Assembly (NCBI GenBank): GCA_016783905.1
Contig: JADHVQ010000009.1
Coordinates: 1 to 44,500, forward strand
Length of the DNA stretch: 44,500 bases
Origin: Bacteroidales bacterium
Lineage (GTDB): Bacteria; Bacteroidota; Bacteroidia; Bacteroidales; FEN-979
Direction: 5' to 3'
In this document: piece after piece, positions 16,516-24,798 of the stretch
How the letters are laid out: each line of letters starts with the position of its first letter
Position numbering within the stretch: the first letter of the stretch is position 1
Notes under the pieces: generated by a model
What the model was told of the DNA's origin: nothing
What the model saw: only the letters and a program-made list of their open reading frames with translations
The model's database searches: none
Position numbers and translations under genes: made by a program

Positions 16516-17181
16516 ATGATGCTGAAAGAAAACCTGCAAAACCTGATGCACGATATCCCTGCCGGAGTGAGGCTGGTTGCGGTTTCCAAAACACAACCGG
16601 TTCAAACCATTCGCGCTGTATACGATGCTGGCCAGCGAATTTTCGGGGAGAACAAAGTCCAGGAACTGATTGCTAAACATCCTCAGCTTCCTAAAGATAT
16701 CGAGTGGCATTTCATCGGGCATCTTCAACGAAATAAAGTGAAGCTCATCGTCCCCGTGGCCAAACTGATCCATGGCATCGACAGTTTCAAACTACTGAAG
16801 GAGGTCAATAAGGAGGCCGGAAAAATTGCCCGAAAGGTAAATTGCCTCCTTCAGTTTCATATCGCCACCGAAGAGACTAAATTTGGTCTCGACTGTAAGG
16901 AAGCTGTCACGATACTAACCTCACCGGAATACCGGGAGATGAAGTTTGTGAATATCTGTGGTGTTATGGGGATGGCTACTTTCACTGGCGATCAGTCATT
17001 AATCCGTCAGGAATTTCGTCACCTCCGGTCTTTTTTTCTGCGTCTGAAGGAGACCTTTTTCCAGGAATCTCCGGATTTCAAAGAGCTCTCCATGGGGATG
17101 TCGGGTGATTACCGGATTGCGATTGAGGAAGGCAGTACGATGGTCAGGATCGGGACGATGATATTTGGTGCCAGAGAGTAA
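16516..17181 (+). CDS. yggS: YggS-family PLP homeostasis protein
   Basis: The 221-aa protein is a PLP-binding, alanine-racemase N-domain-like TIM-barrel protein (PLPBP/YggS family) that buffers pyridoxal phosphate and affects amino-acid pools; it has no known catalytic activity. Motifs: VRLVAVSKTQP with the PLP lysine, FGENKVQEL, WHFIGHLQRNKVK, and the phosphate-binding C-terminal stretch SMGMSGDYRIAIEEGSTMVRIG. The length is normal. Two adjacent ATG codons (16516 and 16519) are possible starts. It is followed after 19 bp by the DUF3298 gene, so the two probably form an operon. Confidence 0.95.
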   Translation: MMLKENLQNLMHDIPAGVRLVAVSKTQPVQTIRAVYDAGQRIFGENKVQELIAKHPQLPKDIEWHFIGHLQRNKVKLIVPVAKLIHGIDSFKLLKEVNKEAGKIARKVNCLLQFHIATEETKFGLDCKEAVTILTSPEYREMKFVNICGVMGMATFTGDQSLIRQEFRHLRSFFLRLKETFFQESPDFKELSMGMSGDYRIAIEEGSTMVRIGTMIFGARE

Positions 17182-17200
17182 AGAGAGGAGATAACATTAA

Positions 17201-18331
17201 ATGGATTGGATCATGAAAAGAGGATTATTTCTGCAAGGGATTTTGATCATGGCAACGGCTTTCACGGTCACCGCCCAGGTGTATCTGCCCAAAAAAGCGT
17301 ACATGCATCTTGTTGGCAGGATTGATGTGGATCAGGAGATTTCGCTGAACCTCGTAAAAGTAAACGATAGTCTGTATGCCGATCTGGTCTATACCAGCAA
17401 ACAATGTAACTTCTCTGTTCTTTCGGGGAAGGTGGACGAGGAGGGAACCTTCCTGATGAAGTATCCCTTTTGTGATACAGGGATGGTTTTCCGGGGTAGT
17501 TTTGTTAATCGCCAGTCACTGTCAGGAAATTATGAATCGGTTGATGGTGAGATAAGCCACCCATTTGTCCTGGTGGAGAGTTACCCCGAAGGTTCCATTC
17601 CCCTGCTGGTTTACTATCATCATCTATCCCGCAAGCTGGTAGAGAAGCCTGAATCTCCCCGTGCCGAAATCAGCCAGTGCCTGATCATTCCGGGCGAGTC
17701 GAGCAACCCGGTACTTTCTGATTCCCTTCGGATCCGGATGATATCCAGTTTCACCGGCAAGGCCAACCGTCAAAAAGATCCCGATGTGGCCATCCGTTCT
17801 ACGCAAGAGGCATTTATCAAAAACTATCTGTCCAGCAATGAATCCCTCTACGAATCGATGCCCGAGGCTGGAAGCCTGAACTGGACCTTATTGAAATTCA
17901 TGCATGTATTATATAATGACAACAATCTGCTCACCTATTACCTGCTCAACTATGGCTATACAGGTGGAGCACATGGACTGGAAACACAGGATTTCACGGT
18001 TTTTAACACCAAATCGGGAAAAGTCCTCTCCCTCAATGATCTCTTTCTACCCGGTTTCGAAACAAAGCTGACCACCCTCTTAACCCGGAAGTTGAAAGAG
18101 ATGACGAAGCTACATGCCAGCGAAAAGCTTTCCGATAACGGATTTTTCGTAGACGATGTTGCACCGAATTCCAATTTCTATCTCACGGCAAGCGGCATCG
18201 GATTCTTTTATAACCACTATGAGATTGCACCCTATGCCAATGGCCCGACCGATATTCTGCTACCGTTTGATGAACTCAAAGAACTGTTGCGGGATCAGGG
18301 GCCTGTTTTGCCTCTTCTACACCGGCGTTGA
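17201..18331 (+). CDS. Secreted RsiV-like protein with DUF3298 domain
   Basis: The 376-aa protein has an N-terminal signal peptide (MKRGLFLQGILIMATAFTVTAQ) and a C-terminal DUF3298 domain typical of RsiV/PdaC-like extracytoplasmic proteins, recognised by YGYTGGAHGLETQDFTVFN, SLNDLFLPG and FYLTASGIGFFYNHYEIAPYA. Residues ~25-130 form a less familiar beta-rich region (DSLYADLVYTSKQ, GMVFRGSFVNRQSLSGNY). RsiV of Bacillus is an anti-sigma factor that binds lysozyme; no sigma-factor gene is here and there is no internal cytoplasmic anti-sigma domain, so that role is not claimed. Start choice: ATG 17201 has a weak upstream AGGAG, while ATG 17213 gives a neater signal peptide. The 3' end overlaps prmC (opposite strand) by 15 bp. 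Confidence 0.85.
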   Translation: MDWIMKRGLFLQGILIMATAFTVTAQVYLPKKAYMHLVGRIDVDQEISLNLVKVNDSLYADLVYTSKQCNFSVLSGKVDEEGTFLMKYPFCDTGMVFRGSFVNRQSLSGNYESVDGEISHPFVLVESYPEGSIPLLVYYHHLSRKLVEKPESPRAEISQCLIIPGESSNPVLSDSLRIRMISSFTGKANRQKDPDVAIRSTQEAFIKNYLSSNESLYESMPEAGSLNWTLLKFMHVLYNDNNLLTYYLLNYGYTGGAHGLETQDFTVFNTKSGKVLSLNDLFLPGFETKLTTLLTRKLKEMTKLHASEKLSDNGFFVDDVAPNSNFYLTASGIGFFYNHYEIAPYANGPTDILLPFDELKELLRDQGPVLPLLHRR

Positions 18332-19195
18332 TGCCCTGACAAACCGGTTCTTTCCAAAAATATCCCGGATTACCTCTACAAGCGGGAAGCCTTTCTCACG
18401 AAAAAGGTTGGCCGTTGCTTCTCCCTGTTTTTCAGGAATCTCAACATAGAGCAATCCTGCAGGTTTGAGGTGATCAATCGCAATCGAGGCTATGGCTTCA
18501 TAAAAAAGCAACGGATGATCGTCCGGGACAAACAATGCATGTTCCGGTTCCTGATCCACTACATGGCTGTTCATGTTGCCTCTTTCACTTACGGGGATAT
18601 AGGGGGGATTACTAAGTATAATATGATAAGAACCCGGAAGTTTGAAGGTGCAAGGACGAAGGATATCACCCTCCCTGAAGGTTACCTTCAGCTCGTTGGC
18701 AGCAGCATTTTGCCTGGCTATATCAAGTGCTTCAGGAAATTTTTCAATGCCTGTGACAAGGGCATAGGGAAAAGCTTTTTTCATGGCCAGGGCCAGGCAC
18801 CCTGAGCCAGATCCCAGGTCAAGAATTGAGATCTTCTGATCCCTTAGTTTTTGATTTTCACGGGTTACCAGGATAGCCAGTTCCTCTGTTTCGGGTCGTG
18901 GAATCAACACCCCTGGTTGAACGTTCAGGGTCAATCCGCAAAATTCAGTACTACCGATTATATATTGTACAGGCTCACCCTGGCTCAACCTGTGGAGTGC
19001 TTCCCGAAAGCGAAACCAGACCTGGTCCTCCAGGAGCCTTCCTTTATTCAGGCTGACGGTGGCCCGGCTCCAGCCCAGCAGATGGTCAAACAAACGGTGC
19101 AGGATTGCCCGGATCTCCTGGTCGGGATAGCGTGTATTCAATTCCCGGTGAAAAAGCGACACCATCTCTCCCGTTGTTTTTCCTGCATGATTCAT
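18317..19195 (-). CDS. prmC: Peptide chain release factor N5-glutamine methyltransferase
   Basis: PrmC methylates the GGQ glutamine of release factors RF1 and RF2 using SAM. The 292-aa protein has the helical N-terminal domain, the motif VLIPRPETEEL, the SAM-binding ILDLGSGSGCLALAM and the catalytic NPPY (ILSNPPYIPVSE), all in family order. The ORF track begins 59 residues further upstream, inside the divergent YigZ gene; ATG 19195 (MNHAGKTTGEMVSLF) fits the family N-terminus. The 3' end overlaps the convergent DUF3298 gene by 15 bp. Confidence 0.95.
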   Translation of the reverse strand: MNHAGKTTGEMVSLFHRELNTRYPDQEIRAILHRLFDHLLGWSRATVSLNKGRLLEDQVWFRFREALHRLSQGEPVQYIIGSTEFCGLTLNVQPGVLIPRPETEELAILVTRENQKLRDQKISILDLGSGSGCLALAMKKAFPYALVTGIEKFPEALDIARQNAAANELKVTFREGDILRPCTFKLPGSYHIILSNPPYIPVSERGNMNSHVVDQEPEHALFVPDDHPLLFYEAIASIAIDHLKPAGLLYVEIPEKQGEATANLFREKGFPLVEVIRDIFGKNRFVRASTPV

Positions 19196-19232
19196 GGAAC
19201 GAAAATAGAAAATAAATAACTTCGCCAGGATA

Positions 19233-19838
19233 ATGGTATCTTCTGACACATATCTATCGATTGCCACCGAATCCCAGGCTTCCATCCGTGAAAAAGCAAG
19301 CAAGTTCCTGGCCTTTGCCTTCCCTGTGGTATCTGAGGAGGAGGTCAAAAGCCAGCTCGAGTTACTGCGCAAAGAATATTTTAACGCGAACCATCACTGC
19401 TATGCCTACCGGATAGGGCATCCTGAAACGGCCATTTACCGGTTCAACGATGATGGAGAGCCCTCTGGTTCAGCGGGTAAGCCAATTTATGGACAGCTTC
19501 TCTCCCGGCACCTTTCTGATCTCCTCGTTGTGGTGATCCGCTATTTTGGAGGAACCAAACTGGGAATCCCGGGATTGATCCAGGCCTATAAGTCAGCTAC
19601 CTCTGAAGCACTTGAACAAAACAGGATCATCACGAAAACACTCACATCCAGGTTCCGTGTCACCTTCCCGGTATGGCAGATGAATGAAGTGATGGTGATG
19701 CTGAAAAAAGAAGAGGTGGAAATCATCTCTCAAGAGTACGAAGAGCAATATATCGTCCACTTCTCTATCAGAAAATCGAAGAGCGATCTGATTAAGGCAA
19801 GACTATCGTTAATCACTAACATATCTATATACGAATGA
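19233..19838 (+). CDS. YigZ/IMPACT family protein
   Basis: The 201-aa protein carries the UPF0029/IMPACT N-terminal domain (SKFLAFAFPV, ANHHCYAYRIG, FNDDGEPSGSAGKPIYGQL, VVIRYFGGTKLGIPGLIQAY) followed by a short C-terminal DUF1949-like domain (~residues 140-201). The eukaryotic relative IMPACT modulates translation control; the bacterial role is not well defined. It is divergent from prmC with a 37-bp gap. TAACTTCG (19217-19224) is a weak -7 candidate. A very AT-rich stretch and dnaA follow. Confidence 0.92.
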   Translation: MVSSDTYLSIATESQASIREKASKFLAFAFPVVSEEEVKSQLELLRKEYFNANHHCYAYRIGHPETAIYRFNDDGEPSGSAGKPIYGQLLSRHLSDLLVVVIRYFGGTKLGIPGLIQAYKSATSEALEQNRIITKTLTSRFRVTFPVWQMNEVMVMLKKEEVEIISQEYEEQYIVHFSIRKSKSDLIKARLSLITNISIYE

Positions 19839-20239
19839 TCAAAGTCAGAATCACCCAGTTACTTTTTTAATTCAGTCTTCTTTAGTATTAAAAACAAAAA
19901 ATATTTCATATGAAACTGTATATCAAAGTGTTGGAAATTTAGATTCTTTACAAATACTGGTTTTTTTATAACATTAAAACGTTATTAAACAGGGATATAG
20001 AATCCATTTCTTGTATGTTTTTAATAAAGAATGAGTTATTTGAACGGGGTGCACTGTCAATTTTTTTATAAAATCAACCATAAAAATTTTTTTTTTCAAC
20101 TTTTTTTTTAAAATTTTGTTAACAATTTGATGCTCCCCGATTCCTACAGGATTTTGACTTGCGGTAAAAGTCCAAACAGCTTGTTATAACGTAAAATAAG
20201 TCAGTTTCGAACAGTAAAACCTTTGAGGTATACGTGTTA
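19839..20239 (+). other. AT-rich gene-free region upstream of dnaA; candidate oriC
   Basis: A 401-bp stretch with no convincing ORF, much richer in A/T than its surroundings. It includes long T and A runs (around 20083-20120) and two copies of TTTTTTTATAA (about 19961 and 20061). Its position immediately before dnaA makes it a candidate replication origin or an extended dnaA regulatory region. I found no exact TTATCCACA-type DnaA box on either strand and no clear TAnnTTTG promoter, so the origin call is weak. Confidence 0.3.
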
Positions 20240-21676
20240 ATGGAAAAGAATGTAGGTGAAGTATGGGAAAATTGTCTCAGGATCATTAAGGACAATATAA
20301 ACTATCAAAGCTACAAAACGTGGTTTCTTCCGATCAAACCTCTCAAGCTCCAGGATCACGTACTAACCATTCAGGTACCCAGTCAGTTCTTCTACGAATG
20401 GCTCGAAGAACACTACATTGGCTTGCTGAAGAAAACAATTAAAAAGGAACTGGGACAAGAGGGCCGTTTGGAGTACAGCATCATCATGGATAACTCTGAG
20501 AATGAGCCAGGCCCATTTGCTATTCATGTCCCGACCACTGAGCGAAAAGCAACTGCCAATCCTGCGGTCTCTATGCCGATTGATCTGAATCGGGGCGCTT
20601 CAAAAGAGATTCCCAATCCCTTTATCATCCCTGGCCTGAAAAAAATCAAGGTCAATTCACAACTCATCGAAAGTTACTCTTTCGACAATTTCATTGAAGG
20701 CGACTGCAACCGTTTGGCCCGGTCCGCCGGATTTGCCGTTGCTGAGAACCCCGGGAAGACCGCTTTCAATCCTCTGCTGATCTACAGCCAGACAGGACTA
20801 GGCAAGACCCACCTCTCTCACGCCATCGGCCTTCAGGTGAAGAATAACTTCCCTGAGAAGACGGTATTATATGTCACCACCGACCAGTTTATCAACCAGT
20901 TCATTGATTCGGTCAAGAATAACAACCAGAACGACTTCATCCATTTTTACCAGATGATCGATGTCCTGATCATCGATGACATTCATAACCTGGCCGGTAA
21001 AGAGAAAACACAGGATGTCTTCTTCCACATATTTAACCACCTTCATCAGAAAAGCAACCAGATTCTCCTGACTTCCGATAAGCCTCCGGTTGAGATGAAG
21101 GGGATTGAACCCCGGCTCCTCTCCCGTTTCAAGTGGGGACTCTCCGCAGATCTGCAGATCCCGGATCTGGAAACCAGGATCGCTATCCTCCATAAGAAGC
21201 TGTATAACGACGGGATAGAGATTCCCCAGGAGGTAGTGGAATACCTGGCATACAGCATCAATACCAACATCCGTGAACTGGAAGGCGCCCTGATCTCCTT
21301 GCTGGCCCAGTCCTCCCTGAATAAAAAGGTGATCACCCTGGATCTGGCCAAGCAGATGATCGACAAATTTGTCAAAAACACGTCGCGGGAGATCTCTATC
21401 GATTACATCCAAAAGGTTGTTTGCGATTATTTCAACATTCCCATTGAGATGATCCACTCCAAAACCCGGAAACGGGAGATCGTCCAGGCCAGGCAACTCT
21501 CGATGTATTTTTCCAAGAAGCATACCAAAGCTTCCCTGGCAAGCATCGGTCTCCACTGCGGCAATAAAGATCACGCCACCGTTCTGCATGCCTGCCGGAC
21601 TGTAAACAACCTGGTTGAAACGGATAAGCAGTTCCGGCAGTTTGTAGAGGAACTCGACAAGCGGATCAAACTGTAA
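20240..21676 (+). CDS. dnaA: Chromosomal replication initiator protein DnaA
   Basis: DnaA binds DnaA boxes and opens the origin. The 478-aa protein has domain I (VWENCLRIIKDNINYQSYKTWFLPI), a variable domain II (~residues 85-135), an AAA+ domain III with Walker A SQTGLGKTH (~185) and Walker B VLIIDDIHNLAGK (~241), and a DNA-binding domain IV with the signature GLHCGNKDHATVLHACRTV (~440). The first residue of the P-loop is Ser (YSQTGLGKT) where Gly is usual. The ORF-track start at 20234 is a GTG two codons earlier; ATG 20240 is preferred. It heads a plus-strand gene run. Confidence 0.97.
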   Translation: MEKNVGEVWENCLRIIKDNINYQSYKTWFLPIKPLKLQDHVLTIQVPSQFFYEWLEEHYIGLLKKTIKKELGQEGRLEYSIIMDNSENEPGPFAIHVPTTERKATANPAVSMPIDLNRGASKEIPNPFIIPGLKKIKVNSQLIESYSFDNFIEGDCNRLARSAGFAVAENPGKTAFNPLLIYSQTGLGKTHLSHAIGLQVKNNFPEKTVLYVTTDQFINQFIDSVKNNNQNDFIHFYQMIDVLIIDDIHNLAGKEKTQDVFFHIFNHLHQKSNQILLTSDKPPVEMKGIEPRLLSRFKWGLSADLQIPDLETRIAILHKKLYNDGIEIPQEVVEYLAYSINTNIRELEGALISLLAQSSLNKKVITLDLAKQMIDKFVKNTSREISIDYIQKVVCDYFNIPIEMIHSKTRKREIVQARQLSMYFSKKHTKASLASIGLHCGNKDHATVLHACRTVNNLVETDKQFRQFVEELDKRIKL

Positions 21677-21693
21677 CTCACGCTGACTTTCTC

Positions 21694-22164
21694 ATGAACA
21701 TTTTATTTGTATGTACCGGAAACATCTGCCGGTCGCCGCTGGCTGAAGGGATATTGAGACACAAGTATGCCGAACGGAATATCCGGGGCATCGTTGATTC
21801 ATGTGGATTCGAGTCGTATCATACCGGTGACCCTCCCGATCACCGGGCACAACAAATTGCCCGGGCCAACGGGATCGACATATCCACCCATTCCTCCAGG
21901 TTATTCAGGGGGGAAGACTTTGACCAGTTTGACAAAATCTTTGTCATGGACGCATACCATTACCAGGCAGTCATACGGGTTGCACGTTCTGAGGAAGACC
22001 GTAAGAAGGTAGATTTCATACGTAATGTAATCTATCCCGGCCAGCACAAGCCGGTACAAGACCCTTATTACGATCATTATTCCGCCTTTGAAACTGTATT
22101 CGATCAGTTGGAAGAGGCCTGCGAGAGATTCGCCGAGTCACTTGTCACACGCACCGAGTCATGA
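21694..22164 (+). CDS. Low-molecular-weight protein tyrosine phosphatase
   Basis: The 156-aa cytoplasmic phosphatase has the N-terminal P-loop CTGNICRSP (CX5R, Cys ~7, Arg ~13) beginning MNILFVCTGNICRSPLAEG, and the C-terminal general-acid motif DPYY. The length and motif order are those of LMW-PTP/Wzb. It starts 17 bp after dnaA, and its stop overlaps the next gene's ATG (ATGA). There is no tyrosine kinase or capsule gene in the window, so the substrate is unknown; from memory, the dnaA neighbourhood is common in Bacteroidota. Confidence 0.95.
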   Translation: MNILFVCTGNICRSPLAEGILRHKYAERNIRGIVDSCGFESYHTGDPPDHRAQQIARANGIDISTHSSRLFRGEDFDQFDKIFVMDAYHYQAVIRVARSEEDRKKVDFIRNVIYPGQHKPVQDPYYDHYSAFETVFDQLEEACERFAESLVTRTES

Positions 22165-23126
22165 CCTCTTCCTTACCCCTGGCACCCTCCCTTCGGGAGA
22201 TGAAGGAAGCCCACCGCCGGATTATCCCTTTTATCCATCGCACCCCGGTATTGTCGTGCCAGGGCATCAACCGCGTCGTAGACGCCGAGATCTGGTTTAA
22301 GTGCGAAAACATGCAGAAGGTAGGCGCCTTTAAGGCCAGGGGAGCCACCAATGCAGTGCGCTCACTTGATCCGGCTTTATGGCATCTGGGAGTTGCCACC
22401 CACTCCTCCGGCAACCATGCACAAGCGCTCTCCTGGGCAGCAAAGCTCGCCGGAATCGATGCCCATATTGTCATGCCCTCCAATTCCAACCGGGTGAAGG
22501 TGGAAGCGGTCAAAGGGTATGGAGGTGAGATCACCTTCTGCGAACCAACCCTGGAGTCAAGGGAGACTACGCTGGTCTCCGTGCTCAAACGGACAGGCGC
22601 TACGGAAATACATCCCTATAACAACCTGAATATCATTGCTGGCCAGGCTACAGCAGCCATTGAACTCCTGGAAGAGCAAGAGGATCTGGAATTGGTGATG
22701 GCTCCGGTGGGGGGTGGAGGACTCCTCAGCGGAACAGCACTGGCCTGTCATTACCTTGCCCCTGAAGTACGCGTGATTGCAGCAGAGCCTGCCCAGGCTG
22801 ACGATGCCTTCCGCTCATTCAACCAGCGAAGATTTATCCCTTCCGTCAATCCGGATACCATCGCAGACGGCCTTCGCACCTCCCTCGGAAGCCTGACATT
22901 TCCGATCATTCTCACGTATGTGGATCGGGTAGTCACCGTCAGGGAGGAGTCGATCATCACCGCCATGCGGCTGTTGTGGGAGCGGATGAAGGTGGTGGTG
23001 GAACCTTCGGCCGCTGTGCCTCTGGCGGTACTACTGGAGGACCATGAAGCGTTCCGTGGCAAACGGATCGGGATCATTCTCTCCGGTGGAAATGCAGACC
23101 TTGAACAGTTACCCTGGCAATCATGA
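22161..23126 (+). CDS. Threonine/serine dehydratase (PLP fold-type II)
   Basis: A 321-aa PLP enzyme of the IlvA/TdcB/serine racemase family that converts L-threonine or L-serine to 2-oxoacid and ammonia. The PLP lysine is in KVGAFKARGA (~59), with the substrate loop HSSGNHAQALSWAAKLAG and the phosphate-binding glycine loop PVGGGGLLSG (~180). The C-terminal stretch RIGIILSGGNADL is typical. There is no C-terminal ACT-like regulatory domain, so it is the short catabolic or racemase-like form rather than biosynthetic IlvA. It overlaps both neighbours by 4 bp (ATGA), indicating translational coupling. Threonine dehydratase versus serine racemase cannot be decided from sequence alone. Confidence 0.9.
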   Translation: MTSSLPLAPSLREMKEAHRRIIPFIHRTPVLSCQGINRVVDAEIWFKCENMQKVGAFKARGATNAVRSLDPALWHLGVATHSSGNHAQALSWAAKLAGIDAHIVMPSNSNRVKVEAVKGYGGEITFCEPTLESRETTLVSVLKRTGATEIHPYNNLNIIAGQATAAIELLEEQEDLELVMAPVGGGGLLSGTALACHYLAPEVRVIAAEPAQADDAFRSFNQRRFIPSVNPDTIADGLRTSLGSLTFPIILTYVDRVVTVREESIITAMRLLWERMKVVVEPSAAVPLAVLLEDHEAFRGKRIGIILSGGNADLEQLPWQS

Positions 23127-23830
23127 AACGTGGTACCCTTTTTCTGATCCCTTCAACGCTCGGAGATACGAAACCTGAGGAGGTGTTGCCTGAGAAGACA
23201 CTCGGGGTAATCCGCTCCCTGAACTCCTTTATCGTGGAAGAGATCCGCAGTGCCAGGCGTTTCCTGAGGAAAGCGGGATTCAGGGGGAATTTCGATGAAA
23301 CCGGGTTTCTGATCTTTAACGAACATACCAGCCGCAAAGAGCTGATGTCCTTTCTCACTCCCATGCTCCAGGGGATGGATACCGGTCTTCTTTCTGAGGC
23401 AGGAACACCCTGCATCGCCGATCCGGGAGCCGAGATCGTAGAGATAGCCAGGCAGGCAGGTATCCGTGTAATCCCCCTGTCCGGACCAAGTTCTATCCTG
23501 CTGGCCCTGATGGCTTCCGGCTTTAACGGTCAGAATTTTGCGTTTCATGGCTACCTGCCGATTGACCGGAATGAGCGACAACGCAAAATCAAAGAATTGG
23601 AGCGGATTGCACGGGAGAAAGATCAAACACAGATATTTATTGAAACACCCTACCGGAATAATGCTATCTTTGGAGCCATGATCCACGCTTGTAACCCGGA
23701 ATCCAGACTCTGCGTGGCGATGGACCTGACACTGGATAGTGAAACCATTCGCGTCCACACCATTGGGGAGTGGCGAAATAAAAACGAACAATTGCCTAAG
23801 AAACCTGCTGTTTTTTTACTTTACCGCTAA
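23123..23830 (+). CDS. RsmI-like tetrapyrrole methylase family SAM-dependent methyltransferase
   Basis: The 235-aa protein belongs to the tetrapyrrole (corrin/porphyrin) methylase fold and resembles RsmI, the 16S rRNA C1402 2'-O-methyltransferase. Motifs: GTLFLIPSTLGD at the N-terminus (RsmI has ATPIGNL), LLSEAGTPCIADPGAEIV, VIPLSGPSSILLALMASGFNG and FIETPYRNNAIF. The altered N-terminal motif and shorter length suggest the second, RsmI-like paralogue that I recall in Bacteroidota rather than RsmI itself. The start overlaps the dehydratase stop by 4 bp. The substrate is not established. Confidence 0.9.
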   Translation: MKRGTLFLIPSTLGDTKPEEVLPEKTLGVIRSLNSFIVEEIRSARRFLRKAGFRGNFDETGFLIFNEHTSRKELMSFLTPMLQGMDTGLLSEAGTPCIADPGAEIVEIARQAGIRVIPLSGPSSILLALMASGFNGQNFAFHGYLPIDRNERQRKIKELERIAREKDQTQIFIETPYRNNAIFGAMIHACNPESRLCVAMDLTLDSETIRVHTIGEWRNKNEQLPKKPAVFLLYR

Positions 23831-23898
23831 TCCATACCCCGTTGTAACAATCACCCGATCCTTTCGTCTAACCTTATTCCTCACCATAACCCAACCCA

Positions 23899-24798
23899 TT
23901 GGAAACTATTCTTTCGATCCATCAACTCTCCAAACGATACGGTCGCATCCAGGCAGTCAATCAGCTTTCACTTGAAGTCGGGAAAGGCCAGGTATTCGGA
24001 ATCCTTGGCCCGAACGGCAGTGGGAAAACCACTACCCTTGGCATGGTGCTTGACCTGGTGCAGCCCGATATTGGCAGCTTCGAGTGGTTTGGAGAAACAC
24101 CCACCAAAGAGAGCCGGAAGCGCATCGGTGCAGTCATTGAAACCCCCAACTTTTTCCCCTATCTCAGCGCCAGAAAAAACCTGGAGGTCGTGGCAAAAAT
24201 CAAGGATTACGACTATTCCGACATCGACCGTTCGCTTCAATTGACCGGCTTATATGACCGAAGGAATGACAAGTTCAAAACCTACTCCTTTGGCATGAAA
24301 CAGCGGTTGGCAGTAGCTTCTGCCATGCTGAACCAGCCCGAGGTGATGATCCTGGACGAACCAACCAATGGTCTTGATCCACAGGGGATTGCACAGGTCA
24401 GGGAGTTGATCAAAAAGATTGCCAGGGAGGGGATTACCATCATCCTTGCCAGCCATCTCCTCGATGAAGTGCAGAAAATCTGTAATCATGTAGCAGTACT
24501 GAATAAAGGGAACATCCTGTTCTCCGGCGAAGTACATGAGGTGCTGGCAGTTTCCGATTCCTTCGAGCTCAAAGCAAATGACCCGGCGGCCCTGAAAGCA
24601 GCAATTACAGAGCACCCGGCGTTTCGCTCTGTCACCGAATCCGATGGCATCCTGCTTGCCGTTTTTGCCGAACTTGTCACACCGGGAGAGATCAATGACT
24701 ACATGCAACAAAAAAAGATCACCCTCTTCCACCTGGCGGAAAGGAAACGGACACTTGAACAACATTTCCTGGAACTCCTGAAAGACGACCCATCATGA
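23899..24798 (+). CDS. ABC transporter ATP-binding protein (ABC-2 type)
   Basis: The 299-aa ATPase subunit has Walker A GPNGSGKTT (~37), Q-loop region, signature YSFGMKQRLAVASAM, Walker B VMILDEPTNGLDP and H-loop ILASHLLDE, then a ~75-residue C-terminal extension. It pairs with the permease gene that overlaps it by 4 bp (ATGA). The start appears to be TTG at 23899 (reading METILSIHQLSKRYG): an in-frame stop lies four codons upstream and the next ATG would remove the Walker A motif. The substrate is unknown; the closest general type is the GldA/NatA-like drug, Na+ or lipid exporter ATPase. Confidence 0.93.
   Translation: METILSIHQLSKRYGRIQAVNQLSLEVGKGQVFGILGPNGSGKTTTLGMVLDLVQPDIGSFEWFGETPTKESRKRIGAVIETPNFFPYLSARKNLEVVAKIKDYDYSDIDRSLQLTGLYDRRNDKFKTYSFGMKQRLAVASAMLNQPEVMILDEPTNGLDPQGIAQVRELIKKIAREGITIILASHLLDEVQKICNHVAVLNKGNILFSGEVHEVLAVSDSFELKANDPAALKAAITEHPAFRSVTESDGILLAVFAELVTPGEINDYMQQKKITLFHLAERKRTLEQHFLELLKDDPS

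Noticed and set aside
17201-18331. Anti-sigma factor RsiV.
   Set aside because: The DUF3298 domain is shared, but there is no cytoplasmic anti-sigma region or transmembrane anchor beyond the signal peptide, and no sigma-factor gene nearby.
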